64,000 nucleotides of DNA from Gemmatimonadaceae bacterium (lineage in GTDB: Bacteria > Gemmatimonadota > Gemmatimonadetes > Gemmatimonadales > Gemmatimonadaceae): contig JBBEBQ010000011.1 of assembly GCA_040882285.1 (NCBI GenBank), positions 1 to 64,000 of the forward strand. The letters run 5' to 3'. This document shows positions 8,151 to 17,573 of this stretch, in pieces; the first letter of the stretch is position 1, and each line of letters begins with the position of its first letter. The notes under the pieces are model-generated. The model was not told the origin of the DNA. It worked only from the letters and a program-made list of their open reading frames with translations, and did not search any database. The position numbers were made by a program, and so were the translations under genes.

Positions 8151-9692
8151 TCAGCTCAGCTCGGATTCGACGGCGACGAGACCGTAATCTCGCAGTTTGC
8201 GATACATCGTCCGCTCGCCGATGCCGAGCATCTGCGCCGCCCGCCGGCGGTTGCCGCGAGTCTCCTTGAGAGCCGCCTCGATCGCCGCCCGCTCGATCTC
8301 GGCCATGGTCATCCCCGGCTCGATCGTCACGGCGTTGGGCGGCGGAGGCTGGTCCTGCGGCTCGATGGCGCTCGCGATCCGGTGAAAGCGCTCCGGCCCG
8401 GCGATCTCGCGCAGCCCGCCGTCGCCCTGGTCGTCCACCCGCCGGCGCAGCTCCTCCATCTGGAGCTTGAGCTCGACCAGGCTCCGCAGGATGAACTCGA
8501 GCTCCCGACCGTGCGCCGCCTCGGTATCGCGCATGACCGGACCCACGTGGACCGGCAGGAACCGGGCGACGCCGCCCTCCCGGATCTGCCGGGGGATGTC
8601 CTGCGGTCCGACCTCCCGGCCGGGAGCCAGCACCACCATGCTCTCGATCAGGTTCCGCAGCTCCCGCACGTTCCCGGGCCACGGATACTCGACCAGCAGC
8701 TGCATCGCCTCCGCCGAGATGCCGTGGAACGGCCGGTCGTGCCGCTCGGAGAACTCGCGGATGAACCGCCTGACCAACAGCACGACGTCCTCCCGCCGCT
8801 CCCGCAGCGGAGGCAGGTAGATGCTCAGCACGTTCAGCCGGTAATAGAGGTCCGGGCGGAACAGCCCCTCCTCCACCCGCTGCCGCAGCGGCTGGTTGGT
8901 GGCGCTCACGACGCGCACGTTGACGGGAATCGTCGCGGTCCCGCCGAGCCGGGTGATCTCGCGCTCCTCCAGCACGCGGAGAAGCTTGACCTGCGTGGCG
9001 ACGGGCATGTCGCCGATCTCGTCCAGGAACAGCGTCCCGGTGTTCGCCAGCTCGAACCGGCCGATCCTGCGCTCGGCGGCGCCGGTGAACGCGCCCTTCT
9101 CGTGACCGAACAGCTCGCTCTCGAGCAGAGTCTCCGGGAGCGCGCTCACGTTGACGGCGATAAACGGCTTGGACCGGCGCGGGCTCAGCCGGTGAATGGC
9201 GCGCGCGACGAGCTCCTTCCCGGTGCCGCTCTCGCCCTCGATCAGGACCGTGCTCGTGACCGGCGCCATCTGCTCGACCTTCACCAGCACTTCGCGGATC
9301 GCCTCGGACTCGCCGTACAGCCCGGTCTCGCTCGCGAGCCGCACCCGGTCGAGGTGCCGGCGCACGACGCCGAACAGCTCGTCGGGGGAGATGGGCTTGG
9401 TGTACACGGCCGAGAAGCCGGCGGCGCGGAGGCGGTTCTCCAGGTTGCGGTCGGCGATGTCGGCGAGGCCGATCACGGCGACGCCGCTCCAGAGCTGCTC
9501 CTTGGCGATGTGCAGGTTCATGGGCTCGGCGAGCCCGCCCGTGAACACGATGAGGTCGGGCTTTTCCCGCTCTATCTCCCTCGCCATGTCGTCCATCGGC
9601 GACACCAGCGCGGTCTCGACGTCGCTCTCTTCCAGCAGCGCGTTCAGGCGGACTGCGGTTTCCACGTCCGCGAGAGTTATGAGGACCTTCAT
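8151..9692 (-). CDS. sigma-54-dependent transcriptional activator with degenerate receiver domain
   Basis: A 513-residue bacterial enhancer-binding protein. The central AAA+ domain has Walker A GESGTGKE (153-160), the sigma-54 contact loop GAFTGA (200-205), LFLDEIG and an R-finger region. The C-terminus is a Fis-type helix-turn-helix (NRRRAAQMLGIGERTMYRKL). Residues 1-115 have the fold pattern of a response-regulator receiver, with a late lysine in YTKP, but the acidic pair and the phospho-accepting Asp are missing: the site reads LIVFTGG (about 47-53). It therefore probably responds to something other than phosphorylation. It is followed on the same strand by the unrecognised protein gene and preceded by a long palindrome. 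Confidence 0.92.
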   Translation of the reverse strand: MKVLITLADVETAVRLNALLEESDVETALVSPMDDMAREIEREKPDLIVFTGGLAEPMNLHIAKEQLWSGVAVIGLADIADRNLENRLRAAGFSAVYTKPISPDELFGVVRRHLDRVRLASETGLYGESEAIREVLVKVEQMAPVTSTVLIEGESGTGKELVARAIHRLSPRRSKPFIAVNVSALPETLLESELFGHEKGAFTGAAERRIGRFELANTGTLFLDEIGDMPVATQVKLLRVLEEREITRLGGTATIPVNVRVVSATNQPLRQRVEEGLFRPDLYYRLNVLSIYLPPLRERREDVVLLVRRFIREFSERHDRPFHGISAEAMQLLVEYPWPGNVRELRNLIESMVVLAPGREVGPQDIPRQIREGGVARFLPVHVGPVMRDTEAAHGRELEFILRSLVELKLQMEELRRRVDDQGDGGLREIAGPERFHRIASAIEPQDQPPPPNAVTIEPGMTMAEIERAAIEAALKETRGNRRRAAQMLGIGERTMYRKLRDYGLVAVESELS

Positions 9693-9750
9693 CGTCGCGC
9701 GCAGGCTGCGGGTCGGTGTGTCGCCAAGTGAGCCCTACGCGAGCAAACCC

Positions 9751-9843
9751 GGGAAACGTGTCGGGATGTCCTCCAGTGGTCGCTACGCGAGCAAACTACG
9801 CTCGCTAAGACGCGACCTTGGAGGACATCCCGACACGTTTCCC
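9751..9843. repeat. long nested palindrome (element A) with shared core
   Basis: Two perfect 25-bp arms (9751-9775 and 9819-9843) enclose a second inverted repeat (GGTCGC/GCGACC) and an inner GCGAGC/GCTCGC hairpin, so nearly the whole 93 bases can fold. The innermost 31 bases (9781-9811), read on the minus strand, almost match the core of the palindrome at 47171-47262, although the outer arms differ. A partial core copy (TACGCGAGCAAAC) also lies at 9736-9748. The element fills the gap between the MogA/MoaB gene and the sigma-54 activator gene. Confidence 0.9.
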
Positions 9844-9864
9844 TCCCCTCCCAAACGGCGGTCA

Positions 9865-10350
9865 TCAGGAACGGTCGTGGACGGCGGAACCGCGGAGGAC
9901 GTCGCACGCGTGGACGACGATCGGGTCGAGCGCGGACAGCGCATCGCGGACACCGTTGGGCGAGCCCGGGAGATTCACGATCAAAGTCCTGTTGCGCGCG
10001 CCTGACAGACCCCGGGAGAGTGCCGCACGTGGGAAATTCTCGAGTGACAGTGATCGGATGCGCTCGGCGATGCCGGGCGCTTCGCGCTCGATCACCACGC
10101 GTGTCGCTTCCGGCGTTACGTCCGTGGGGCTGAGGCCGGTGCCGCCGGTCGTGAGAATCAGGTCGGCGCTGTCGGAGTCGCACCACTCCACGAGACGGGC
10201 GATGATCGCCGCGCCGTCGTCGGACACGAGCTCGCGCGCGGCGAGCGTGTGCTTGCCGGCGTTGATCCAGTCGACGATGGCGTCGCCGGAAGTGTCGGCG
10301 CCGGTGCCCGCGGCGCGGGAGGTGGAGATCGTGAGGACGGCGACGCGCAC
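9865..10350 (-). CDS. MogA/MoaB family molybdopterin adenylyltransferase
   Basis: A 161-residue cytoplasmic protein of the MogA/MoaB/MoeA-C fold, which binds molybdopterin and, in MogA, adenylates it with ATP before metal insertion. The family blocks are clear: AVLTISTS at the start, the LTTGGTGLSPTDVTPEAT loop that holds pterin, and LSRGLSG...TLIVNLPGSPNGVRDAL near the end. MogA and MoaB cannot be separated by eye. The gene starts 10 bases downstream of gcvT and is probably co-transcribed with it, although the two functions are unrelated. Confidence 0.92.
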   Translation of the reverse strand: MRVAVLTISTSRAAGTGADTSGDAIVDWINAGKHTLAARELVSDDGAAIIARLVEWCDSDSADLILTTGGTGLSPTDVTPEATRVVIEREAPGIAERIRSLSLENFPRAALSRGLSGARNRTLIVNLPGSPNGVRDALSALDPIVVHACDVLRGSAVHDRS

Positions 10351-10360
10351 GACCGGAGCG

Positions 10361-11533
<1,173 letters not shown>

Positions 11534-11636
11534 TAGTCCAAATATCCCCCACGTAACCCCGTGGGTCTAGGCCATTTCTGCCATTTCGGCGGGGACTATG
11601 CCGATCCGGGCTGTGGAATTCGTCCCGGTGATCGTG

Positions 11637-12672
11637 CTAGGGGCGTAGCTGCCAGAGCTTGGCCGAGCCGTCCTCGCTGCTGGTCGCGAGCCATCGGCCG
11701 TCGGGGCTGAAGGCGACGGAAAAGACATCATCCGCATGCCCGGTGAGCACCTGCAGCAGCTTTCCATCGCGCATGCGCCAGAGACGCACGGTTCTTCCGC
11801 GCGGAGACCGGCGTGGACCGATGAGCTGCTTCCAGAGCGTGGCGAGCGCTCCCTGTCCGCGCCCCGCGCTCGCAAGCCACCGCCCATCGGGACTGAAGGC
11901 GACGGAATAGACGTGGTCGGTCCCACCGGTGAGCGTGCGCACGAGCTGCCCGGTATCGAGCCGCCAAAGCTTGATCGATGCGTCATCGCTTCCGGTGGCG
12001 AGCCATCTTCCGTCCGCGCTCACCGCAATGCCGACCACAGCTTGTGTGTGTCCGATCAGAGCACGACGGGCGGTCCCGGTGGTGACGTCCCACAGGCGTA
12101 CCGAGTGATCGAAGCTGCCCGACGCGAGCGTGCGGCCGTCGGGCGTGAATGCGACCGACCACACGTTGCGCTGATGTCCGCGCAGCACGCGCTCGATCGT
12201 GCCGTCCGCGACACGCCAGATGCGGATGACCGAGTCCTCGCCGGCGCTGGCGATCCGGCTTCCGTCGCGCGTGACGGCGACGGTCCACGCCGTTCCGCGA
12301 TGACCGATGAGCGTTCGACTCAGTGTACCGTCGGCAATACGCCAGATGCGCACGTTCCCGTCGTATGCGCTGGTGATGACGGATCTGTTGTCCGGGCTGA
12401 AAACAGCCGCGGTGACCGGGCCTGGATGGTTCAGCGTAGCGGCCAGGGATCCCTCAGGGATCCGCCAGAGCTTGACGGTGCCGTCGACACTCGTCGTGGC
12501 GAGCAGTCGGCCGTCCGGGCTGAATGCGATCCTTCGCCCCGGCCCGGAGTGGGCGAGAGTCCTGTACTCGGCTGCGTGCACCGTATCCGCGGTGCGCGCC
12601 GGTTGCGCGGTGCTCGACACGGGACTGAAAGACAGCGCAGCCGCCAGGACACATTTTTGGAAGAGTGGCATG
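11637..12672 (-). CDS. exported WD40 repeat protein
   Basis: A protein of about 344 residues starting at MPLFQKCVLAAALSF, which gives a Sec signal peptide. The reading frame is open 26 codons further upstream, but that would bury the signal. Seven WD40 units follow, each with a VAFSPDGRWLAT-like strand, a GH or GS dipeptide and a closing W/LWR, predicting a seven-bladed propeller that is presumably periplasmic. One blade (about residues 255-300 from this start) carries an insert LATLWKQLIGPRRSPRGRTV. Such propellers are usually interaction platforms and no enzyme motif is present. A short CCCACG/CGTGGG hairpin separates it from gcvT downstream. Confidence 0.88.
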
Positions 12673-12770
12673 CTCGCCGTACGTGCGCTGGCGCGAGTGG
12701 TTTCGCCGATGCGACGTCCCGTTTTCGAATCGGAGATGCGAATTTTCACGCCCCAGCCGCCGCGCGCAGG

Positions 12771-13271
12771 CTATGGCAGCTCGGCCAGCGCGGTCTCGAT
12801 CTCCTCCGCGTGCCCCCGCGGCTTTACGTCGTGGAAGATCTTCGCGATCAGCCCGTCGCGGTCGATGATGAACGTCGTGCGCTTCACGCCGAGGAACTCA
12901 CGGCCCGCGAACTTCTTGGGCTTCCACACGCCGTATCGCTCTGCGATGTGGTGGCCCTTGTCCACGATCAGCGTGAAGGGCAGGTCGTACTTCTGCTTGA
13001 ACTTCTGGTGCGACGCGGCGGAGTCCGGACTGATGCCGAGCACTACGGCGTCGGCCGCGGTGATGCTCGGATGCGCGTCGCGCAGCTCGCACGACTCGAT
13101 GGTGCAACCGGGCGTGTCGTCCTTGGGATAGAAATACAGGACCACGCGCTTCCCCCGGAGCGTGTTCAGCTCCAACGGCACTCCTTCGTCCGTGTCCGCC
13201 GTGAAGTCCGGCGCCTCGTCGCCTTCCTTTAGCGCGTCCGCCGGCGGCGGATTCTCCCTGGGCTCCGTCAT
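12771..13271 (-). CDS. bcp: thioredoxin-dependent peroxiredoxin (BCP/PrxQ family)
   Basis: A 166-residue thiol peroxidase that reduces H2O2 and organic hydroperoxides. The peroxidatic and resolving cysteines are C56 and C61 in PGCTIESCELRD, the five-residue spacing of atypical two-Cys BCP enzymes. The fold begins with GDEAPDFTADTDEG and continues with VVLYFYPKDDTPGC. The start MTEPRE is chosen because it overlaps the argF stop by four bases (ATGA). The frame is open further upstream, but only in antisense-like sequence inside argF. Confidence 0.95.
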   Translation of the reverse strand: MTEPRENPPPADALKEGDEAPDFTADTDEGVPLELNTLRGKRVVLYFYPKDDTPGCTIESCELRDAHPSITAADAVVLGISPDSAASHQKFKQKYDLPFTLIVDKGHHIAERYGVWKPKKFAGREFLGVKRTTFIIDRDGLIAKIFHDVKPRGHAEEIETALAELP

Positions 13272-14185
13272 ATCAGCTGCTCTCCTCCCATCAGCACGGC
13301 CATGATCGCCTTCTGCGCGTGCAGCCGGTTCTCGGCTTCGTCCCAGACGCGCGACTGCGGCCCGTCTATTACCTCCGCCGCGACTTCCTCGCCGCGGTGC
13401 GCGGGGAGGCAATGCAGGAAAATCGCTTCCTTGTCGGCGCGCTGCATCAGAGCGGAATCGACCTTGTAGCCCGCGAACGCCTTCTCGCGCTCCGCCTGCT
13501 CCTCTTCCTGTCCCATGGACGCCCACACGTCGGTGTTCACGACGTGCGCGCCGCTGGCAGCCTCGGCGGGATCGCGCACCACGCGCGCGTGCTCGCCCGC
13601 GGCCGCGAGAATCGCCGGGTCCGGGTCATAGCCCTCCGGGCACGCAAGCACGAGCGCGAAGCCGAGCACGCCCGCGGCCTCGATCCACGAGTTGGCCATG
13701 TTGTTGCCGTCGCCGATCCACGCGACCTTCTTCCCCGCGATGTCGCCGAAGTGCTGCCGCACCGTGAGAATGTCCGCCAGGATCTGGCACGGATGCGACA
13801 GGTCGGTGAGGCCGTTGATCACCGGCACGTCGGCGAACTTCGCCAGCTCCTCGACCTCCGCGTGCGCGAACGTGCGGATCATTATCCCGTCCACATAGCG
13901 CGACAGCACGCGCGCGGTGTCCGCGATCGGCTCGCCTCTGCCGAGCTGTACGTCGCGCGGCGAGAGAAAGAGCCCGTGCCCGCCGAGCTGCCAGGTGCCG
14001 ACCTCGAACGACACGCGCGTGCGCGTGGAGGCCTTCATGAAGATCATAGCGAGCGACTTTCCGCTCAGCGGCTTCTCGCGGTAGTGGCCCGCGCGCATCC
14101 GGTCGGCGAGCGCGAACAGCTGCGCCAGCTCGGCGGCGGAGAAGTCGGTAATGGCGAGGAAGTCGCGGTGGATGCGCTCGGTCAC
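13268..14185 (-). CDS. argF: ornithine carbamoyltransferase
   Basis: A 305-residue enzyme that makes citrulline from ornithine and carbamoyl phosphate in arginine synthesis. The carbamoyl-phosphate loop STRTR is at 53-57, HPCQ (SHPCQILADILT) near 130, and the ornithine-site HCLPAHRGEEV near 265. It overlaps hslU by four bases upstream and bcp by four bases downstream, so hslV-hslU-argF-bcp looks like one transcript. No other arginine gene is in the window, and this placement next to hslVU is uncommon. Confidence 0.95.
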   Translation of the reverse strand: MTERIHRDFLAITDFSAAELAQLFALADRMRAGHYREKPLSGKSLAMIFMKASTRTRVSFEVGTWQLGGHGLFLSPRDVQLGRGEPIADTARVLSRYVDGIMIRTFAHAEVEELAKFADVPVINGLTDLSHPCQILADILTVRQHFGDIAGKKVAWIGDGNNMANSWIEAAGVLGFALVLACPEGYDPDPAILAAAGEHARVVRDPAEAASGAHVVNTDVWASMGQEEEQAEREKAFAGYKVDSALMQRADKEAIFLHCLPAHRGEEVAAEVIDGPQSRVWDEAENRLHAQKAIMAVLMGGEQLI

Positions 14186-15630
14186 AGGATGTATCTCCGC
14201 AAGTCTTCGTCCTCGACGATTGTCTTCAGCCGCTCGCGCACCGCGGCGGCGTCGATCTTCACCGGCGCGTCGCCGCGGTCAGGCAGCTCGTACAGCACGT
14301 CCTCGAGCAACGTCGTCATGATCGTGTGCAGCCGCCGCGCGCCGATGTTCTCCATCCGCTCGTTCACGTGCGCCGCGGTGCGCGCGACTTCCGCGATCCC
14401 GTCCTCGGTGAACTCGAGCGAGGCGCCGTCGGCGGCGATCAGCGCCGCGTACTGCTTGGTGAGCGCGTTCTCGGGCTCGGTCATGATGCGCACGAAATCC
14501 GCTTCGGTGAGCGGCTTGAGCTCGACGCGGATCGGGAACCGGCCCTGCAGCTCCGGAATCAGATCGCTCGGCTTCGACACGTGGAACGCGCCGGCCGCGA
14601 CGAACAGCACGTGGTCGGTCTTCACCATGCCGTAGCGCGTCTGCACGTTGGAGCCCTCCACGATCGGAAGGAGATCGCGCTGCACGCCCTCGCGGGAGAC
14701 GTCGGGGCCGCCCTGCGCGCCGCGCTGCCCGGCGATCTTGTCGATCTCGTCGAGGAAGATGATCCCCATGGACTCGACGCGCTCGAGCGCGTCGGCGGTG
14801 AGATCGTCGCTGTCGATCAGCTTCTCCAGCTCCTGCTCCAGCAGAATCCGCCGCGCCTCGGACACCTTCACCGTGCGGTTCTTCTTCTTCTTGGGGAGCA
14901 TGTCCTGCAACATCTCGGAGAAGTTGCCCATCCCCTCCGGCGCGCCCTGCGGCACCATCACGTCGAACATCACCGGCGACTGCTGCGTGACTTCGACGGT
15001 CACCTCGCGGTCCTCCATCTTTCCCTCGCGCAGCAGGTTGCGGAGCTTCTCGCGCGTGCGCGCGTGCCGCTCCTGCGACGGGTCCAGCTCCTGCGCGGCC
15101 TCGCCCTGGGTCGACACCAGAAATACGTGCGGCCCGTTCTCGGCCTTCTGCTCGGCGGCGGTCTTGGAGATCGAAGGCGGGGGCGGAAGCAGCAGATCGA
15201 GGATCCGCTCCTCCGCCCGCTCCTGCGCCAGGTCCGCGACTTCCTCCTCACGCTCGGCGCGGACCATCGCGATCGCGCTCTCGACGAGATCGCGCACCAT
15301 GGACTCGACGTCGCGGCCGACGTAACCGACCTCGGTGAACTTGGAGGCCTCTACCTTTATGAAAGGCGCGCCCGCGAGCTTGGCCAGCCGCCGCGCGATC
15401 TCGGTCTTGCCCACGCCCGTGGGTCCGACGAGGATGATGTTGTTGGGCGAGATCTCCTCGCGGATCGCGTCGGGCGCGCGCTGCCGGCGCCAGCGATTGC
15501 GCAGCGCGATCGCCACGGACTTCTTGGCTTCGTCCTGCCCCACGATGTACCGGTCGAGTTCGGCGACGATCAGCTTGGGCGTCAGATCGGCCAGGCGCGC
15601 GAGCGCCTGAAGCGTGCGGGGAGACGCCAT
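14182..15630 (-). CDS. hslU: HslU, ATPase subunit of the HslVU protease
   Basis: A 482-residue AAA+ unfoldase that forms hexameric caps on HslV. Walker A is GPTGVGKT at 69-76. The pore motif GYVGRD follows ASKFTEV, Walker B is IIFLDEIDKI, and the C-terminal tail ends in RRYIL, which docks into HslV pockets. The intermediate I-domain is acidic and lysine-rich with a KKKKNRTVKV run. The start MASPRT overlaps the last base of the hslV stop (TGATG). Confidence 0.97.
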   Translation of the reverse strand: MASPRTLQALARLADLTPKLIVAELDRYIVGQDEAKKSVAIALRNRWRRQRAPDAIREEISPNNIILVGPTGVGKTEIARRLAKLAGAPFIKVEASKFTEVGYVGRDVESMVRDLVESAIAMVRAEREEEVADLAQERAEERILDLLLPPPPSISKTAAEQKAENGPHVFLVSTQGEAAQELDPSQERHARTREKLRNLLREGKMEDREVTVEVTQQSPVMFDVMVPQGAPEGMGNFSEMLQDMLPKKKKNRTVKVSEARRILLEQELEKLIDSDDLTADALERVESMGIIFLDEIDKIAGQRGAQGGPDVSREGVQRDLLPIVEGSNVQTRYGMVKTDHVLFVAAGAFHVSKPSDLIPELQGRFPIRVELKPLTEADFVRIMTEPENALTKQYAALIAADGASLEFTEDGIAEVARTAAHVNERMENIGARRLHTIMTTLLEDVLYELPDRGDAPVKIDAAAVRERLKTIVEDEDLRRYIL

Positions 15631-16178
15631 CAGGTGGGCTCGAGGACCGTGATGTTCGTGTTGCTGAAGATGCAGATCTCGCCGGAGATCTCCAGCGCCT
15701 TGCGCACGATCTCGCGCGCGGGGAGATCGGTGTGCGCCACCAGCGCGCGCGCCGCGGCGAGCGCGAACGGCCCGCCCGAGCCGATCGCGAGAATGCCGTC
15801 GTCCGGCTCGATGATGTCGCCGGTGCCGGAGATGATGAAGCCGTGGTCCGCGTCCGCCACGGCGAGCAGCGCCTCGAGCCGGCGCAGCACGCGGTCGCTG
15901 CGCCAATCCTTGGCCAGCTCGACCGCCGCGCGCTGGAGGTTGGTAGGATACCGCTCGAGCTTCTCCTCGAACTTCTCGAACAGCGTGAACGCGTCGGCCG
16001 CGGCGCCCGCGAACCCGGCCACGAGCTTGCCGCCGCGCAGGAGCCGCACCTTCTGCGCGTTCGACTTCATGACCGTCTCGCCGATTGTGACCTGCCCGTC
16101 GCCGCCCACGGCGACTTCGCCGTTGCGGCGGACGCAGAGAATCGTGGTGGCGCGGATGACCGGGAGTGTGTGGGGCAT
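15630..16178 (-). CDS. hslV: HslV, proteolytic subunit of the HslVU protease
   Basis: A 182-residue proteasome-beta-like threonine peptidase. The expected mature N-terminus [21 protein letters not shown] starts at T11, so a 10-residue propeptide ([10 protein letters not shown]) must be removed to free the catalytic threonine; many homologues remove only a methionine or a few residues. The [14 protein letters not shown] block and the C-terminal [14 protein letters not shown] strand are family hallmarks. It is the promoter-proximal gene of the hslVU-argF-bcp set and is divergent from the small membrane protein gene. Confidence 0.97.
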   Translation of the reverse strand: MPHTLPVIRATTILCVRRNGEVAVGGDGQVTIGETVMKSNAQKVRLLRGGKLVAGFAGAAADAFTLFEKFEEKLERYPTNLQRAAVELAKDWRSDRVLRRLEALLAVADADHGFIISGTGDIIEPDDGILAIGSGGPFALAAARALVAHTDLPAREIVRKALEISGEICIFSNTNITVLEPT

Positions 16179-16238
16179 CCGGGAATAATATCACTCCGGC
16201 AGCCCGGCCCTTCGGCGGGAGCGCGCCGCTAGCTTCAG

Positions 16239-16625
16239 ATGATGCGCCTCGAGTACGTCCCGATAATCCTGGGAGCCCTGGTCCTGCTGGCCGCGGCCGC
16301 CGTGGTCTACGACGCCTTCGTTCCCGCTGGGCTGCACCGGTTCCGCGAGCGCCGGCGGAGAGCGAGGGCCGACCGGAGCCGGAACGGGCAGGCGCTGATC
16401 GGAGCCGGGATGGCCGCCATGTCGGCCGCGCTGATCGGCAGCGACATGTGGCGGTTCGGCACGGTGGCCGTGTTGCTCGGGGCGGTGCTGCTGGCGGCCG
16501 GCGGATTCATGAACCGCGCGTACCTGAAGGAGACGCTGCTGAACCGCGGGGCCGCGCGCCGGCGGGATCCGGACGAGCAGCCGCCCGAGAGCCCTCCGCC
16601 TTCGGGGAGTTACCGGATCAGATAG
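16239..16625 (+). CDS. small membrane protein of unknown function
   Basis: A 128-residue protein not recognised as any family. It has one hydrophobic helix at about 7-27, a strongly basic loop (FRERRRRARADRSRNGQ), two more apolar segments at about 52-65 and 73-90, and a proline-rich polar tail. Methionine 2 is an equally good start. It lies on the opposite strand, inserted between hslV and xerC, which are neighbours in Bacillus. Its codon usage resembles its neighbours. Confidence 0.6.
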   Translation: MMRLEYVPIILGALVLLAAAAVVYDAFVPAGLHRFRERRRRARADRSRNGQALIGAGMAAMSAALIGSDMWRFGTVAVLLGAVLLAAGGFMNRAYLKETLLNRGAARRRDPDEQPPESPPPSGSYRIR

Positions 16626-16631
16626 GACAAC

Positions 16632-17573
16632 CTATCCGCGGGGATGCGCCTTCTGATGCACTTGCTTGAGCCGCTCGACGCTGGTGTGGGTGTAGATCTG
16701 GGTGGTCGAGATGGACGCGTGGCCGAGCAGCTCCTGCACCGCGCGAAGATCGGCGCCCGCGTCCAGCATGTGCGTGGCGAACGTGTGCCGCAGCGAGTGC
16801 GTCGAGAGTCCCGCGCTCTCGTTGACGCGGTCGAGGAGCTTCTTCACCGCGTTCTGGATCGTGCGCACGCTCATGCGCTTGCCACGCGCGCTCAGGAAAA
16901 ACGCTTCCCTGTCCGCGCCGCTCACACCGACTGCGCGCGCCAGCACGTCGCGCTTCGATTCGTAGTTCCGGAGCGCCACCGCCGCGTGATCGCCGAGCGG
17001 GATGATGCGCTCCTTCCTTCCTTTGCCGCGCACCTTCACCTGCTGTGACAGCAGGTCGAGATCCGACCGGTTGATTCCGCGCAGCTCCGACAGACGCATC
17101 CCGGTCGAGTAGAACAGCTCGAGAATCGCGAAGTCGCGCACGTCGCCGAACCTGCCCTCCCGCGCCCGCAGCTCGGCCGACGCGAACACGATCTCGGTCT
17201 GCGTGCGGTCGAGGTAGCCCGGGAGATATTTGCCGAGCTTGGGCGAGCTGACGCCGCGGGCCGGGTTGGCTTCGACGTTCTCGTTGCGGTGCAGGAACTT
17301 GTAGAACGTGCGCACCGCCGACAGCGCGCGCGCGATCGACCGGCGGTTGAGGTCGCGGCGTGTGAGGTGGGAGAGGAAGCCACGGATCGCCAGCCGGTCG
17401 ATCCCGTCCCACGTCCATTTTTGCCCGCCGTAATAGTCGCCCAAATACTCCACGAACTCGTTGAGATCGCGGCGATAGGCGACGAGCGTGTTGGGCGAGA
17501 CGTCGCGCTCCTTCTCGAGATGAGTCAGAAAATCTTCCAGCAGATTCGCCCGCGCCCGCCCGCGCCTGGTCAC
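16632..17573 (-). CDS. xerC: site-specific tyrosine recombinase XerC (CodV-like)
   Basis: A 313-residue recombinase with a GTG start that overlaps the trmFO stop (GTGA). The N-terminal SAM-like core-binding domain spans about 8-100. The catalytic domain carries R160 (STGMRLSELRG), Lys in GKGRKER (184-187), H259 and R262 (HSLRHTFATHML), H285 (LLGHASISTTQIYTH) and the nucleophile Y294, so it is complete. Xer enzymes resolve chromosome dimers at dif. XerC is preferred over XerD because topA-trmFO-xerC-hslV-hslU is the order known in Bacillus. The frame is open far upstream inside trmFO, but those codons are antisense-like. Confidence 0.93.
   Translation of the reverse strand: MTRRGRARANLLEDFLTHLEKERDVSPNTLVAYRRDLNEFVEYLGDYYGGQKWTWDGIDRLAIRGFLSHLTRRDLNRRSIARALSAVRTFYKFLHRNENVEANPARGVSSPKLGKYLPGYLDRTQTEIVFASAELRAREGRFGDVRDFAILELFYSTGMRLSELRGINRSDLDLLSQQVKVRGKGRKERIIPLGDHAAVALRNYESKRDVLARAVGVSGADREAFFLSARGKRMSVRTIQNAVKKLLDRVNESAGLSTHSLRHTFATHMLDAGADLRAVQELLGHASISTTQIYTHTSVERLKQVHQKAHPRG

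Noticed and set aside
8034-9731. 565-codon open frame on the plus strand
   Set aside because: It is the antisense of the sigma-54 activator gene; the His/Arg/Asp-rich translation is typical of the shadow of a high-GC gene.
14326-16188. 620-codon plus-strand frame opposite hslU and hslV
   Set aside because: Both minus-strand proteins are full-length, conserved enzymes; the opposing translation is Arg/His/Leu-rich without motifs.
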